DNA of 64,000 bases from Panicum virgatum (Eukaryota; Streptophyta; Magnoliopsida; Poales; Poaceae): contig NC_053142.1 of NCBI RefSeq assembly GCF_016808335.1, positions 51,207,992-51,271,991 on the forward strand, in the 5' to 3' direction. The translations under genes were made by a program, and so were the position numbers. Under the pieces are notes generated by a model that was not told where the DNA came from, searched no databases, and saw only the letters and a program-made list of their open reading frames with translations. Positions 33,653 to 45,776 of the stretch are shown one piece after another. The first letter of the stretch is position 1; every line of letters starts with the position of its first letter.

Positions 33653-36600
33653 ATGGCCGGCGATCCCCCGACGGCCGCGGAGAAGGAGGCCCTGGTCTCC
33701 TCCTTCCTCGAGATCGCCGCCGGCCAGACCCCCGACACTGCCACCCAGTTCCTCCAGGTTCGGCTTCCGCTTCCGCTTCCGCCCCCTAAACCCAATCCCT
33801 TCGGCTTCTGGGCGATTCGATCGGGCCCGCGCTCCTTGGTGTGATCCCTGGGGTTTCCATTCCGCAGATGACGAGCTGGCACCTGGAGGAGGCGCTGCAG
33901 CTGTTCTACATCGACGGGGAGTCCGCTCTCGCGGCGCATCCGGCGGCCCCACCTGCCGCGGCTTCTGCTGCTGCTGCTGCTGCTGCTTCGGCGGCGGCGG
34001 CGTTGGCCGGAGTTGAGGAGGCGTTGCGGTAGGCAGGAGCGAGGTTTTTAGGCTTTTGGTTTTGGGTGGATCATGGAGGGGCGTCGATTTGCAGGTTCGC
34101 GCCACCCCCAGCGGCTGCACTGGGCGATCCGTTGTTGCATGGACTTGGGGTTGGGGAGGATGACGACGTCCGCGCGCCGCTGCCTGTGAAGCGGGAGACT
34201 CTCTATGGCGACGGCCCTGTGTCTGTGTAAGTAACAAAAGGTGCTTCGACCAGCCACGTCGCATGTTAGCATTGGATCCTTGGATTACAAATTACAAATT
34301 ACAAATTGTGTAAGAATAACTTATGCTCGCTTGGTACATTACAAATTACAAATTGTTTTGTCAATTTAGGGCAATTACACATTCTGGATACCAATATGGC
34401 AATATCGGGCATCTCCTGCTTGAATGTTTCTTTCTCCTTTCGCAGATACACCAGTCTAACAACTGAGACTAGCTAACTGACCTCTTGTTTATACCATTGG
34501 AAAAGGAAATAAATATATCTTAGTATTGTTCCTTTAATGATGCAAATTTAGTCATTTGTTAGAGTTGTTCCTCTTCTTGTTAGCCAGGTGTTTGTTTTTA
34601 TAATGATGCCTAGATTTTTCTTTGTTTTTTTCCTATTTTTTTTATAACTCAGTTTGTTTTTTGCCCCCTTTGTACATAGCTTGGGCATGGCTGCTTATAG
34701 TTTTGTAATATATGTTCTATCATAACTTTTGCTTTGGAATTATACGCGTTAAGAAGCATTTGTTGCTTTACATATGGCAATATGCAATCTATTTCATGTT
34801 TCCGGACTTGTTTTTGTATTTAAGCTTTTACCATTATCACTGTTGCTTTCCTGTAATTAGATTGTTCCATGAAATCTAGGCATGATTTGACCTGTCTTCT
34901 TTTGCGGCCTGCATCCTAATTTCCTAATTCAATGGTGCATTTCCTAAACTAGATTCATGATATTTAAGTATGATATGGCCTTTCTTTTTTTGCAGCATGC
35001 GCCCTAATACAACGGTTGCTTTTCGTAACTTTGAACAAGAGGCAAGACAATCCGCTGTTTGGGATTCTGATCGGAATGCTACATCAAGTTCTCATGATAA
35101 TCTCGCCTCTTTGTACCGTCCACCTTTTTCTTTGATATTCAATGGACCATTTGATAAGGTAAGCCGTATGTATTAACTCTTTAGTTTATGTGCTGATAAA
35201 ATTGTATGGGCACTTTTTGTCTTTGCATCTGTGGAAAACTTCACTACTTATAATTGCAAACCCTTGTGCTGTATCTCAGTTGGCTGGTGATTTACTTGCG
35301 CAGCGTAGCTGTAGAGCAACTAATTCATTGTGGATTTGTGGTTAGGTTGTTAATTGCTCTTGAAAGGTTGCATCTCCGTTTACAGCAAATAGGATCTGTT
35401 TGTTGTCGCTATTAAGATCTGATCACTGAAAGCATACTGATCTCTATTTTAGTACTGTTTCCCCCCAAAAAAAATCAATCACTTGTGCTTATAAATTCCA
35501 AATGTAGGCAAAGTTAGAGGCTTCTTCTCTGGGCAAATGGCTGCTAATCAATTTGCAGTCGACGGAGGAATTCAGCTCTCACATGGTAAATTCAGTCATG
35601 TTGTCGTGATATGCTGTTCCTTCAGTTTATTAATCCAAATTTTGACTTTTGAGTCTGTCTTTACTCTTTATTGAAGCTTAATCGAGACACTTGGGGAAAT
35701 GAAGCGGTGGCTCAATTAATTCGGTCAAATTTTATTTTCTGGCAGGTTAGTCGTCCTTATCTGCTTTCGTGTTTCAGCCAAGGACGTGTCTGTCTCATTC
35801 CCATTTCTTTTGACATGTTAGGATTTATATTGACAACATAAAATTCTCTGTTAAATGGTTCTCTCCCCCCACGTGTCTTTACACTTACCAGCTGTTACCC
35901 TGTGTCCCTGTCTATTAATATTTTGATGTGTTAATATAGGTCTATCATGACACCAGTGAAGGGAGGAAGGTATGCACTTACTACAATTTGGTATCCATTC
36001 CTGCTATACTCCTGATTGACCCCATCACTGGGCAAAAAATATGTGGTTGGAATGGAATGGTTCACCCAGACCGTCTGCTTGAGGTATTTCAATACGGTTC
36101 TTTCATTTCTCATACTAAACTGTAGTTGTGGCTTGCGGGGTTGCATGATAACTTCAATTTTCAGATGTAATATGGTGTAGATGCCCCCTTTTTATTCTTT
36201 CTGATTGTGTATCGTACCTAGGATCTGCTACCTTACCTAGATAAAGGTCCAAAGGAGCACCATGCACCTCAACCACAAAAGCGCCCAAGGAAAGTTGATC
36301 AGGAAACTCCTATGGGAAAACAAGGTAGAAGTTTGATCTTTTTTTAGTCAGCAGTGCTATTACTTTTTGCTCTTGTTTGCATACATACTAACATGGAAGA
36401 TTCAGTTTTGCAAAACCATATGACTTAACCATATCTAATACTTGGACAATCATATAATTTATCATATCCTAAGTCCTAGCATCCATTGTTTTCCAATTTT
36501 ATGTATTATCCTAGAGTTGTAAAAATGGAGTGTTAGATAAGTCTCACATTTGTGCGTCGATGTATCTATCTATATTACTAGATTGGGCTAGGTATAGCCT

Positions 36601-36958
36601 TCCCGAGGTGATCTTGACCGTCGATGGGATCACACGGTGGTTTTTCTAGCCTCCTGTGGCCGCCTAGTAGCATATTCCCTAGAATATGCAGTTATGTAAG
36701 ACTGCCCTTTGGGCTTTCGGGTTGACAGAAATAGAATTCATTTGGGCCAACATTTGGCATCAAAGCCTAGGGTTTCTTCTCTCCCCGGTCTCCGCTACGT
36801 GCAAGGCCGCCATGGCGTCGTTCACCTGCTGGCGTGCCTCGGCGGTGTGCGCCGCAGCTGCACACCGCGCCCTGCACCGGTGTGCTGCTGCCTCCTCCTA
36901 GTCCGCTGTCCGCCTCACACTGTAGCTATGTAGAACTGGGGTTAAAGAGGTGACTTGG

Positions 36959-37007
<49 letters not shown>

Positions 37008-38060
37008 GACTTGCCCTTTGGGCCTAATTGAATGAAATCAGATCCATTTGGCCAACTGGAAGAAGTATTACGCAGCTCTTATGCTATGGCCTCATGATTT
37101 CGTGGGCAGTTTGTCTATTGGGGCTGCTTGGTGATTATGACATTGTAAGCTTATGGGGATGTCTCACTCTTGCTGGTCTGTGGTTTCCAAACTAAGGAAA
37201 TTGAATCGAGTTTTATTCATCCAATACATTTTTTACTTTTTAGTTGGAGACTACTATTTCTCACTTAGCTGGTACTCCCTCCATCCTAATATATAAGGCG
37301 TAACCATTTTTTACTCAAGTCCCATAATATAAGGAGCTCTCTCTCTAGACACACGTACATCGATGCAGGAATACTAGTGTTGATAGAGAATTAAATGCGT
37401 TCCTTGGTCTTTGAACCAGAGGTGGTTATGCCTTATATACTGGGATGGAGTAGCTGTTATCATCTGGATAGCTGAAAACATTTCCTGCCATTCCACTATG
37501 TAGTTGGTTGACAAAAAGAACGATGTTCATAATGTGCTTTCATTTTTGGCAAAACAATTGTAGAGGATGAGGATGAAGAACTAGCGCGGGCAGTAGCAGC
37601 TTCCCTGGAGGACAAAGTTGTTGCAGGATCAGATGCTACAGATGACATGGCTGAAGCTGAACTGGAGGAAGAAAATGAGACCAGCTTAAATATCAAGTTG
37701 GATTATCCTCCTCTCCCTGAAGAACCTACTGGAAGCAGGGACCTTCTCTGCAGGGTTGCGATTCGGCTACCGAACAATCGGAGGATACAAAGAAATTTTC
37801 TTCACACAGATCCTATTAAGGTGACACTGCCATCAAATTTTCTTGTCTCATTTGCTTGTTTTCCCTCACTGATGGTGTCGTTCTTTCCACTGCAGCTCCT
37901 ATGGTCATTCTGTGCTACTCAGGTTGAGGATGGGGAGAAGCGGGCTTTTCACTTTGTGCAGCCCATTCCTGGAGCATCCAAGAACCTGGAGTTTGCAAGT
38001 GATCTCACTTTCAAAGAAGCTGGATTAGCCAACTCAATGATCAATCTCTCGTGGGACTGA
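33653..38060 (+). CDS. UBA-UAS-UBX domain protein (PUX7-like CDC48 adaptor)
   Basis: Adaptor that links ubiquitinated substrates to the CDC48/p97 ATPase. Ten exons (33653-33757, 33868-34028, 34095-34226, 34996-35158, 35508-35585, 35677-35745, 35940-36083, 36222-36324, 37564-37820, 37896-38060) give 458 aa; all phases close. Domains in order: UBA-like helices at about 8-50 (KEALVSSFLEIAAGQTPDTA, HLEEALQLFY), a poly-Ala linker, a thioredoxin-like UAS domain (LINLQSTEEFSSHMLNRDTW, FIFWQVYHDTSEG, SIPAILLIDPITG), a UIM-type helix (DEDEELARAVAASL) and a C-terminal UBX domain (CRVAIRLPNNRRIQRNFLHT, ending SMINLSWD). Intron 9 (36325-37563) hosts a (TC)n tract and a Stowaway MITE. The poly-Ala linker is encoded by GCT/GCG repeats and could vary in length. 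Confidence 0.94.
36961..37003. repeat. (TC)n microsatellite
   Basis: About 21 TC units in intron 9 of the UBX gene. A diverged direct repeat of about 55 bp (GCCCTTTGGGC...TTTGGCCAAC) flanks this area near 36693-36753 and 37003-37061. Confidence 0.95.
37275..37450. mobile_element. Stowaway-type MITE in intron 9 of the UBX gene
   Basis: Begins CTCCCTCCATCCTAATATA and ends TATACTGGGATGGAG, with TA on both sides (37273-37274, 37451-37452). 176 bp, no coding capacity. Confidence 0.85.
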
Positions 38061-39315
38061 GCCTGCTTCCATCTTGCGCTTTGAAGTTTCAAAGCCGCGA
38101 CGTATTTCAGCCTGGGCTTGAAGATGGTTTAGTTATTTTCTTTCCTTGAGGGTTAACTCTTTTATCTTGTGCTCTGCTGGAGCTTGGAGTCAGGGACAAA
38201 TCTGTGGCCTGGGCTGTGTGTGGAAATGCTCCTTTTGCCGCGTTGGTTCTTGTGTCTATAAACACCCATGGTAAGACTTAGCTCTATTTAATGCACATAT
38301 ATATCATAGTCTGGTTCTGGTACTGAACTGATGCGTGGTCTGGTGCTTGTTTTCCTTTGTGTCTTGTCAAAATGCTGAAAGAGAGGCAGGCAGGCAGGGA
38401 TACACTGCCCGTCAGCTGCACTGATATGTTTCACGGTTAGAAGAGTGCTGCGATTTCTTTTCTTTTGTTTGTGATCTGCTTCGTTGCGCATTGCTTCTCC
38501 AGATCGGCAGATTCCGCGCCCATGCTTGCCGATTTCTGAACCCGGAGATGCAGATTGGAGCCTGGAGCGTCGGTGCTGTCCGTCTCAGCTCCCTTCTCGA
38601 ACCTCGAGTGCTTTTGACTACCTTGAAAGCTTTTAAAAAAAATTGCGTGCATTTTGGTGCTAGGCTCAGGTCGTCAGGTGCAGTTGCTGCTGGGACTGCG
38701 TAGCATCAACTCTAGCTATGGAGATTGTTCCATGCAGTCACTCTAGAGCAACTGCGCAGAATCCTGGGCCAACGTTGTCATTGTTTGAGCACTGGTACCA
38801 GGTACGTCGACCCCATGGTAATTGGTTAAGTACTGGTATAATTACCATAGGTCGACCTGCTTTGCTACGAACTCGTGAAAGAACACGAAGTACTCCCCAA
38901 CTCGGCTCATGATGGCACGAGCAGGAGAGCTGGAGCTCCCAGTTTTCTCTGTCTCTGCGGGTGTATTTACCTCTGGCGGCTGAACTGAACGGTGTGGAGA
39001 CAGTCTGGCTCTGTGCACACAGAGAGAGAGAGACCACACGAGACATGCAATGCAATCGTACTCGTACTAGTCCCTAATGTGGGGTTACGGCCTGTGGGAA
39101 TGGCGGAGTTTTGACCGGGCACGTTTGACCGCCAGCGTGGGCCCGCCGCTTATGATTTGCCTGCGGTGGTGCCTGCCGCTGTTGCATTGGCCGGTGCCAC
39201 CTGCCTCTCTCTGGCCAGTGTGACAGGCACGGCAACTAGCCCCGAATTATTGCACCCGCGGCCGCTCCATGCATTCCCCTCACTCTCTCTCTCTACACGA
39301 GACTGCCTCCAGTTC
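38061..39315. other. 3' flank of the UBX gene and spacer
   Basis: 3' untranslated region followed by spacer. The phrase TACTGGTA...GGTCGAC near 38798-38852 forms a small imperfect palindrome. No gene was seen. Confidence 0.4.
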
Positions 39316-39324
39316 CATTCCAAT

Positions 39325-40221
39325 GAGAAAATTTCCTGTAAGGCGCAGAAACAAATGAAGGTTGTTTCTACGGCCCTGAAAACTGAAACGTATTTTTTTT
39401 ATTTTCGTTTCTTTCTATGCCCCTACCGTCATCTCTCCAGCTAAGTCCAACTTAAGTGGCTGTGAATAGACCAAAATACCCCAGGCGCACAAACTTGTCA
39501 TTCACGGTACATACCACTCAGCCCTCTCCATCTCTCACTGACGAGTGAGGCCCACTCGTCATCTTCTTCCTTCGTTCTCCCTGCACGACGGTACCAGCAG
39601 GGGATTGAACTGGGCTGGCAAGGTCGCCGGCAAGACGCTGCACCGGCGAGCAGCAGCACCCCGCTCGCCACCTACGACCCCGCCACCACCGGCCGCGGCG
39701 CCGCCGGCCGCTTCGCTCCCCGCCCTCAGCTCCACCCGCCGCCGCCGCCGCCCTCAGCTTCACCCGCCGCCATGCGCCGCCGCCGCTCGCGGTCCCACTC
39801 GCCCCCATGCGCGCCGCCGCTCGATGCCCGCGGCCCCGCCCGCCGCCGCCACGCTCATCACCCCAGCGCATCGTCACCGCCCGCAGCCCGCCCATCGCCG
39901 CCATCCGCCCTCCGCCGTGCCCCTGGGGAGGGTCTCCTCCGCGGCCTCTGCCTGGGGGACGGCCTCCTCCGCGCGCCGCCGCCATGGCGGCGCCGCCTTG
40001 GGGAGATGGGGCACCGGAGGGATGGGCCAAGGGGTATTTCAGTCCAAAAAATTTTATTGCTCACCTTAAACTTCAAACTCTAACAGATTGGGCTAACAGA
40101 TCCAACGGTAGGGCCATATAAGGAAACGAAAATAAAAAGAAGGCCACAAGAGGGTGTTTCAGTTTTTCAGAACCATAGAAGGGATCTTCATTTGTTTCAG
40201 GATCTTATAGGGAATTTTCCC
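39325..40221. mobile_element. Non-autonomous MULE with GC-rich cargo
   Basis: Perfect 9-bp duplication CATTCCAAT at 39316-39324 and 40222-40230. The left end starts GAGAAAATTTCCTGTAAGG; the right end, inverted, GGGAAAATTCCCTATAAGA. Inverted similarity continues for about 120 bp, including GAAACAAATGAAG, TGAAAACTGAAAC-like and TTTATTTTCGTTTC blocks. The centre (39580-40020) is CGCC-rich with many overlapping frames and no recognised protein. Element length is 897 bp. The cargo composition is like captured grass 5' exons, so it may be a Pack-MULE, but I cannot name a donor gene. Confidence 0.87.
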
Positions 40222-40230
40222 CATTCCAAT

Positions 40231-41338
40231 GGAGGAGGGAGAGAAGAGAGGGGGATAGGGGAGTTTTAGAGTTTGGTTTGCTCGGCGGAGCGCGCATTTA
40301 TAGAGGCTGCCTGCCGGTGCCGGCATCTCCGACGCGCCGGCACCGCTGCCTGCGACGCCATTCCCATTACTTCCCCGGAGATCGGCGATCCATCCACCGG
40401 TCGACCACTGTTCCCTCTCACACCACCGCACCTCGCCTCTGAACCATGGATCCATCACGAGTTCGGCAGGAGGGGCCTGGACCCGCCCTCCGATCCCTCC
40501 CTCCTCTTCGGACGGACCCCTTCAACTGTTGGGCGTTTTTGGCCGCATCTCTGGAGGATCATCGCTCGCTCGCTCGCTCACCTCTGCTAGCCTGCACTGC
40601 ACGAGCTAGCTGGCGACGACCATGCCAGTGTTTTTTTTTAAAAAAAGATCATGCCAGTGTCAGCTTCAATTCATCAGCCGTTGAACGGAACGCAATGGAA
40701 CGGAGCTCCTGCAGAATGGGACGGGATGCTAGCTTGCGATCGGCCGATCCGCGTGCGTGGAGGATCGTGCCTTTTTACAGCTTGCATGCGCGGGCCGGAT
40801 CCACAGCACGCCGTGCCGCCCCATAGCTTTTGCAGGGCCAGTCGACCGGCCGGCCGGTGGCCTCCGCCTGCTGCTGAGTGGAGCTAGCATCCAATGCTGA
40901 GGGCTAGCTGCCGCCGCTGCTGCCGCCGCTGCGCCACCTCCTGACTCCAGTGCTCCTGCGCCAGTAGTAGTACTACCACCACCACCACATGAGCTAGAGC
41001 GTTGTACTCGCGTGCAGGGCCCCCGCTAGGCGGTGCGCCGGTGCCGCTGCTGCCGTCTCTGAACTCTGAAGCATACCACTTGGCCCTTCTACTTTGCTTT
41101 CTTCAGGAACTGGCATTATTTGTTGGCTGTGTTTATTTTATTCTGGATTTTCTCTCGTGACACCTGAGGATCTTGGGTTGGACTGGAGTACATGTGTTGT
41201 TTGCACATGTGTATATGCGCCACTCAACCCTGTAGAATGATTGATAGCTGGTGGCTGCTGCTAGTATAGGTTTTGGACCAAGGAGAACTGCCGACAGAAA
41301 GCCGCGAGTACTACGGCAACCTCTCTATTATTTCTCAC
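40231..41338. other. Spacer with no recognised gene
   Basis: Mixed GC-rich and simple sequence, including CTCGCTCGCTCG near 40563 and ACCACCACCACC near 40976. It includes the tail-only insertion at 40621-40660. Confidence 0.4.
40621..40660. mobile_element. Tail-only retroposon insertion
   Basis: CATGCCAGTGT occurs at 40621-40631 and 40650-40660, enclosing 18 bp of T-run plus A-run and GAT. The repeat is 11 bp and perfect. Confidence 0.55.
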
Positions 41339-41341
41339 TTA

Positions 41342-41575
41342 GGCTGTGTTTAGTTCGCGAAAAATTTTGGGTTTTAATACCATAGCGTATTTCGTTATTA
41401 TTTGACAATTAATATTTAATTATAGATTAATTAGACTTAAAATATTCATCTCGTATAAATCAGTTATACCATATAATTACTTATTCTTTTTAATTGTATT
41501 TAATGCTCTATGCATGTGTTCTAAAATTCAATATGGTGGATATTGTTTGAACTTTTTTGCCAATTAAATAGGGCC
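41342..41575. mobile_element. Tourist-like MITE
   Basis: Starts GGCTGTGTTTAGTTCGCG and ends AAATAGGGCC, with TTA on both sides (41339-41341 and 41576-41578). The interior is AT-rich with ATTAATTAGACTTAA-like sequence shared with other MITEs in this window. The TTA duplication fits PIF/Harbinger. Confidence 0.75.
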
Positions 41576-41578
41576 TTA

Positions 41579-42489
41579 CCATCATCAGAAAAGCTCAAAG
41601 ATGGCGACATGGTAAGTCCGGACTCCGGACCGGATTACTACGGTCTCATAGTAATAGGGGAGAGTGGGCACTGGACATTGGTGACTGGTGTACTAGAAGC
41701 TACTGCAGGAAAGAGTTCACACAGACACACACACTGGGAGTGAAGCGAGAGAAGACAAGCCGTATGGGAGGGCACTAGGGCAGGGGCATTTCGGGGAGAA
41801 GAGGCAGGGCAGCTACGGCCTGGTACGTGGGATGTGGATGGCAATGGCATATGGCATCTCTGCCCCTGGTCAAGGACTTTGACTACGGACCTGGGAGCGG
41901 TGACAGCCGAGATTGTCAGGCTTTTCTGACACCAAAAGGACAAATCCATACGTTCACCACCGCCTGTGTCCACCCAAAATCATCACCCCTGGCGTGGCCC
42001 CCCGGCTTAGCACTGCCTGATCGGCTGATCCTCTTTTCTCGGGTGTTTAGCGCCCATGTTCTAGTCTAGCTAGGTCATTAGGTTAGGGTGGCATGGAAGC
42101 TACCATTGATAATGTAGAACTGTTCACAGTTCTGGCACTTTTTTGTAGCTACCTCAAGACATTTTAGCTGAAGCAAATGTTCCTTCCTCACTATATTTTC
42201 TCACTATATTGTAGCTAGCAATCATTGACGGATCGCTTACCATGGTTGACTGCTTGTGTTATTCCCCTAAGGTTTAAAGCCAGGTGCTACCAATTCTCAT
42301 ATTCTGAACGCTTACAGCTGCACTACGACATTTCTATTTAGTTTTTAGGAAACTATTTCCAATTGATGTAAAGAAATTTAAATTAGCTCGTTATGAACAT
42401 CCGACGTTCGAAAAGAAGCCGAAAAGTCCAGCTAAGATGTTTTTTTGTTTTTCAAAATACCAGCTGTGAGCTGAATGGGTGATCACCGA
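41579..42489. other. Spacer with no recognised gene
   Basis: No conserved reading frame or element ends were recognised. Confidence 0.4.
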
Positions 42490-42825
42490 GGCCTCGTTTG
42501 ATTTTTAAAGTTACTGTCACATCGCATATTCAGATGTTAATTTGAATATTCAGATGCCAATTTAATATAAAACTAATTGCATAAGTTGCAATTAGGGCTC
42601 TATATGACTCTATTAAATATAATTAATACACAACTAGTGAATGATTACTATAGTAATTAGTAGTCAAATTATGAACTAATTAGATTTAATAGATTTGTCT
42701 CGTGATTAATTTACGACTTATAAAATTAATTTTGTAATAAATCTATATTTAGTACTTCTAATTGATATATAAACATACAATGTGACAAAATTTATGACTT
42801 AAACTGAAAAAAATCAAACAAGCCC
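42490..42825. mobile_element. AT-rich MITE
   Basis: The left end GGCCTCGTTTGATTTTT pairs with the inverse right end GGGCTTGTTTGATTTTTT. The 336-bp interior is strongly AT-rich with short TTAATTA palindromes. The target duplication is not clear. Confidence 0.7.
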
Positions 42826-43408
42826 GAAATGAAATGGGTAACCACTCCAGTCCAATCCCATCCAGCGGCGCGCGGAAACTGCCCAGCAGGACGTCCTCCC
42901 TTCTGCGGTTCTGCCGAGCGACGTGTAGCCTTGCACTGGGGAAAAGACCAGGCTGCCCCAGGTGAAGACTACAGATATATAGAGAGAGAGGACGGGACAA
43001 AAGGGCCACCAGGCCTGGTCCTTGGAGATGATGGGCGGAAGCCGACAACGCAGCGGTCCACCCGTCTCCAAGGCTCCCCCTCCGGCCACGCACCCCTCCC
43101 TCTCTCTCTCTCTCACAGTAGTAGTCCGTAGACCGCGCCCCGACCGACGTTTACCCGTAGCTCCCTCTACATACTCCGTCGCCACCGGTCCGGCGAGGGC
43201 ATTTCCGGCACTGCGTCGACGGGCGAAGGAAGACGACGCCTTGCGCGCGCGCGGTAAATTTTTGCTTTTGCATTCCACGCACGCGTGTACTGGGGCGCGG
43301 CCGGGTAGCTGCTCAGCGTACGTACGCCTACCCTTTTTCCTCTGATCGATCCCTTTGCAAAACCCAACCAGCGAAGTGGACAAAAGGAGAGAAGGAGCTC
43401 CTCAAAGT
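42826..43408. other. Spacer with no recognised gene
   Basis: A minus-strand frame (42814-43383) is open but shows no known motif. (CT)n and (GA)n tracts occur near 43107 and 42980. Confidence 0.35.
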
Positions 43409-43410
43409 TA

Positions 43411-43757
43411 GGCCCTATTTAGTTCCAACGCAAAAATTTTTTTGCGTTGGAATCTTACTAATTTAAAGTAATAAATGAAGTCTATTTATAAAATTTTTTG
43501 CACAGATGGGTTGTAAATCGCGAGACGAATCTAATGATGCTAATTAATTCATGACTAATCAATAATTAACGGATGGTACTGTAGCACCACTGTTGCAAAT
43601 CATGGATTAAGTAGGCTCATTAGATTCGTCTCGCGATTTACAGCCCACCTATGCAAAAAAAATTTATAAATAGATTTCATTTAATACTCCATGCATGTGT
43701 CGAAACATTTAATGTGACGGTTTTTTTGTGTTTACGGGGTTTATGGGGTGGGAGGCC
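43411..43757. mobile_element. Tourist-like MITE with internal inverted repeat
   Basis: TTA flanks the element (43408-43410, 43758-43760); the left end is GGCCCTATTTAGTTCC. Inside, TCGCGAGACGAATCTAATGA (near 43519) recurs inverted (near 43617), making a long hairpin. The same internal words occur at 49789-50120 and 50399-50698. Confidence 0.7.
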
Positions 43758-43760
43758 TTA

Positions 43761-44251
43761 CCTTGGTTGGTTACAGTCTCGCAGCAAGCAGGTCAAGAAC
43801 CAGAGACAAATCACAACACCACGAGCTGCTAGGTGGCTAAACGGAATACCTAAAGAGTATAAATTTTTAGTATTTGTATTGGTCTGTTTGACTCTGCAGA
43901 AATGTGGTGGTGTTCAATAACAAATAATTTCTTTTTTTTTAGCATAGGTGGCTAAGGATTTTTTCCCCCCAAACATGAGTGACGGTTTTAGTTTTAGGAT
44001 CGACGTTCATTAGTTTGTCAGGATTTTGGCTGACAATCTGTAGGATGTGTGTCGGTTAGATAAAGTTTGGAAAAAATTTAAGATGATGTATCACCATGAT
44101 GTATTTGTTTTAAATCAATATAGTTTTTTTTATTTTTTTTAAAAAAACTAGGTAGACGAGAATAGAGTTGGAGCTAGAGCTAGAGATAGAGCGCTATGAG
44201 CTTGGCCTTCTGCGCCGCTGTTGACCGGTCGCGCCGATGTTGATCGTGTGT
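43761..44251. other. Spacer left of the LRR Pack-MULE
   Basis: AT-rich sequence with no recognised feature. Confidence 0.4.
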
Positions 44252-44260
44252 TTACTTAAG

Positions 44261-45767
44261 GAGTAAATTCCCCGTATGCCATTGGAAAATTGAGATGATC
44301 CCTTATGTGCCATTGGAAATTAGCTTATCCCTTCTATGCCATCATTTATAATTTTATATCCCCTCCATGTCATTGCTGTTAAGTTTCCTTACCGGATCCG
44401 TTAAAGAGTATTGGGAAAAGACCAAAATACCCCTCCGCTACCTTATCCCCTGAGCGCCCACCCCCCTCCCATCCCCGACGCCAATCCCGCCTGGATCCCC
44501 CTGCCACCGAGAGGGAGGAACGACTTTGGCGTGGTGGTATGCCGGCGCTGCTGGGTGCCTAGGTAGCTCGCCGCGGCGGCGATGGAGGGGATGAGGCGCG
44601 GCGGCGGGCCGGTGGCTGCGGTGGCACTGTGGCACTGTGGCTACTGGTCGGCGTCTCGTTGAGCGCCGGCGCGGCGGGGCTCAATGCCGATGGGACGCTG
44701 CTCATGTCCTTCAAGGCCGCGGTCACCGCGGACCCGCTGGGCGCGCTGGCCGGCTGGGGCTACGACGTCGCGGAGCCCTGCGCCTGGAATGGCGTCGTCT
44801 GCAATGGCTACCCTCAGCCCGCCGCCGCCGTCAACGTCACCTCGGCCTCCGCCACCAACGCCGCCAGCGGCAACTCGACGGCGGCCGTGTGGAACGGCAC
44901 CGCGGCGGCTGGCGCGGGCGGCCTCAACGCGTCTCCGGCGGCGGCCACGGTGTCGCGGGTCATCAGCCTGGTGCTCCCCAACGCGCGGCTCACGGGGGCG
45001 CTGCCGCCGGACCTCGGCCGCGTCGAGCACCTGCAGCACCTCGACCTCGCCAGGAACACCCTCAACGGGACCCTCCCGGCCGCGCTGCTCCACGCCACCG
45101 AGCTCCGGGTGCTCTCGCCGCCTTGCCGTTCTCCCCGCCTTGCGCTGCTCTCCCCGGCCGCCCTGGCATCCGGCGGCTGCGCGTCCCCGGCAACCCGTGC
45201 CGGTGACGCGTCGGACGAGCAGGGCCGCCAGCCAGCAGTGTGGCGGCCGACGGGAGCGAGGGCCGCGCGCCCCTCTTGTGGGCGCTGAGGGCCCAGACGG
45301 GCTGCGCATGGCGGCCGCGCTGGCCACCTGACGGGCAGGGACGAGGGCCGCGGCGGCTGGGCGGTGCACGAGGGCGCCGAGGCGAGGGCCGTGGCGGCTG
45401 GGCGGTGCGCACGGGCGCAGAGGATGGAAGGGAGTTCGGCAGCGAGAGAGGTCACGGGGACGGCAGGGGCAGGCGCAGGCCGACAGCGCTGCCAAACCGG
45501 GTGCAGTCAGCGCGGCACCCCGGCACGGTGTGGCAGGGCGTTCCTTTCCCCGTCGCTCTGGGAGAGGGGAAGGAGAGGCCGAGAGGAGGAAGGAGGGGTA
45601 AAAAAAATCTGAACTTGAGCCTATTTGACGCTGTTAACGTGTCTTCTGACGGCAATGGCACGGAGGGGATGGAAAATTAAAAACGATGGCATTGAAGGGA
45701 TGTGTTAATTTTTAATAACACATCGGGGATGGATTATATTTTCCAGTGGCACACAGGTAATTTACTC
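44261..45767 (+). mobile_element. Pack-MULE carrying an LRR receptor-kinase N-terminus
   Basis: Perfect 9-bp duplication TTACTTAAG at 44252-44260 and 45768-45776. The ends start GAGTAAATT on both sides when read inward. Inverted similarity extends about 180 bp with matching blocks such as TGCCATTGGAAAAT/TGCCACTGGAAAAT, ATCCCTT, ATGCCATC and ATCCCCTCC. The 1.5-kb interior is GC-rich, has no transposase, and carries the start of a host receptor-kinase gene (44582 onward). It is a clear gene-capturing, non-autonomous MULE. Confidence 0.9.
44582..45290 (+). pseudogene. LRR receptor-like kinase 5' fragment, frameshifted
   Basis: Encodes MEGMRRGGGPVAAVAL from 44582. After an 8-bp tandem duplication GGCACTGT (44623-44630, 44631-44638) the frame is shifted, and the signal peptide continues as ALWLLVGVSLSAGAAGLN. 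An LRRNT-2 cap follows (ADGTLLMSFKAAVTADPLGA, CAWNGVVCNG), then the first leucine-rich repeats (VISLVLPNARLTGALPPDLG, LQHLDLARNTLNGTLPAALL). Similarity ends around 45115 after ELRVLS, and the rest of the frame to 45288 is unrelated. There is no transmembrane or kinase domain. The layout fits LRR-III-type receptor kinases with Asn/Thr-rich inserts, but the parent gene is outside this window. Confidence 0.85.
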
Positions 45768-45776
45768 TTACTTAAG

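Noticed and set aside
36570..36660. Helitron 5' end in the UBX intron
   Set aside because: TCTATATTACTAG fits, but no hairpin-CTRR 3' end was found before the next exon.
42814..43383. Minus-strand frame of 189 codons
   Set aside because: It overlaps a MITE end and shows no conserved motif.
44641..45495. Minus-strand reading frame of 284 codons
   Set aside because: Antisense to the captured LRR fragment; no motif.
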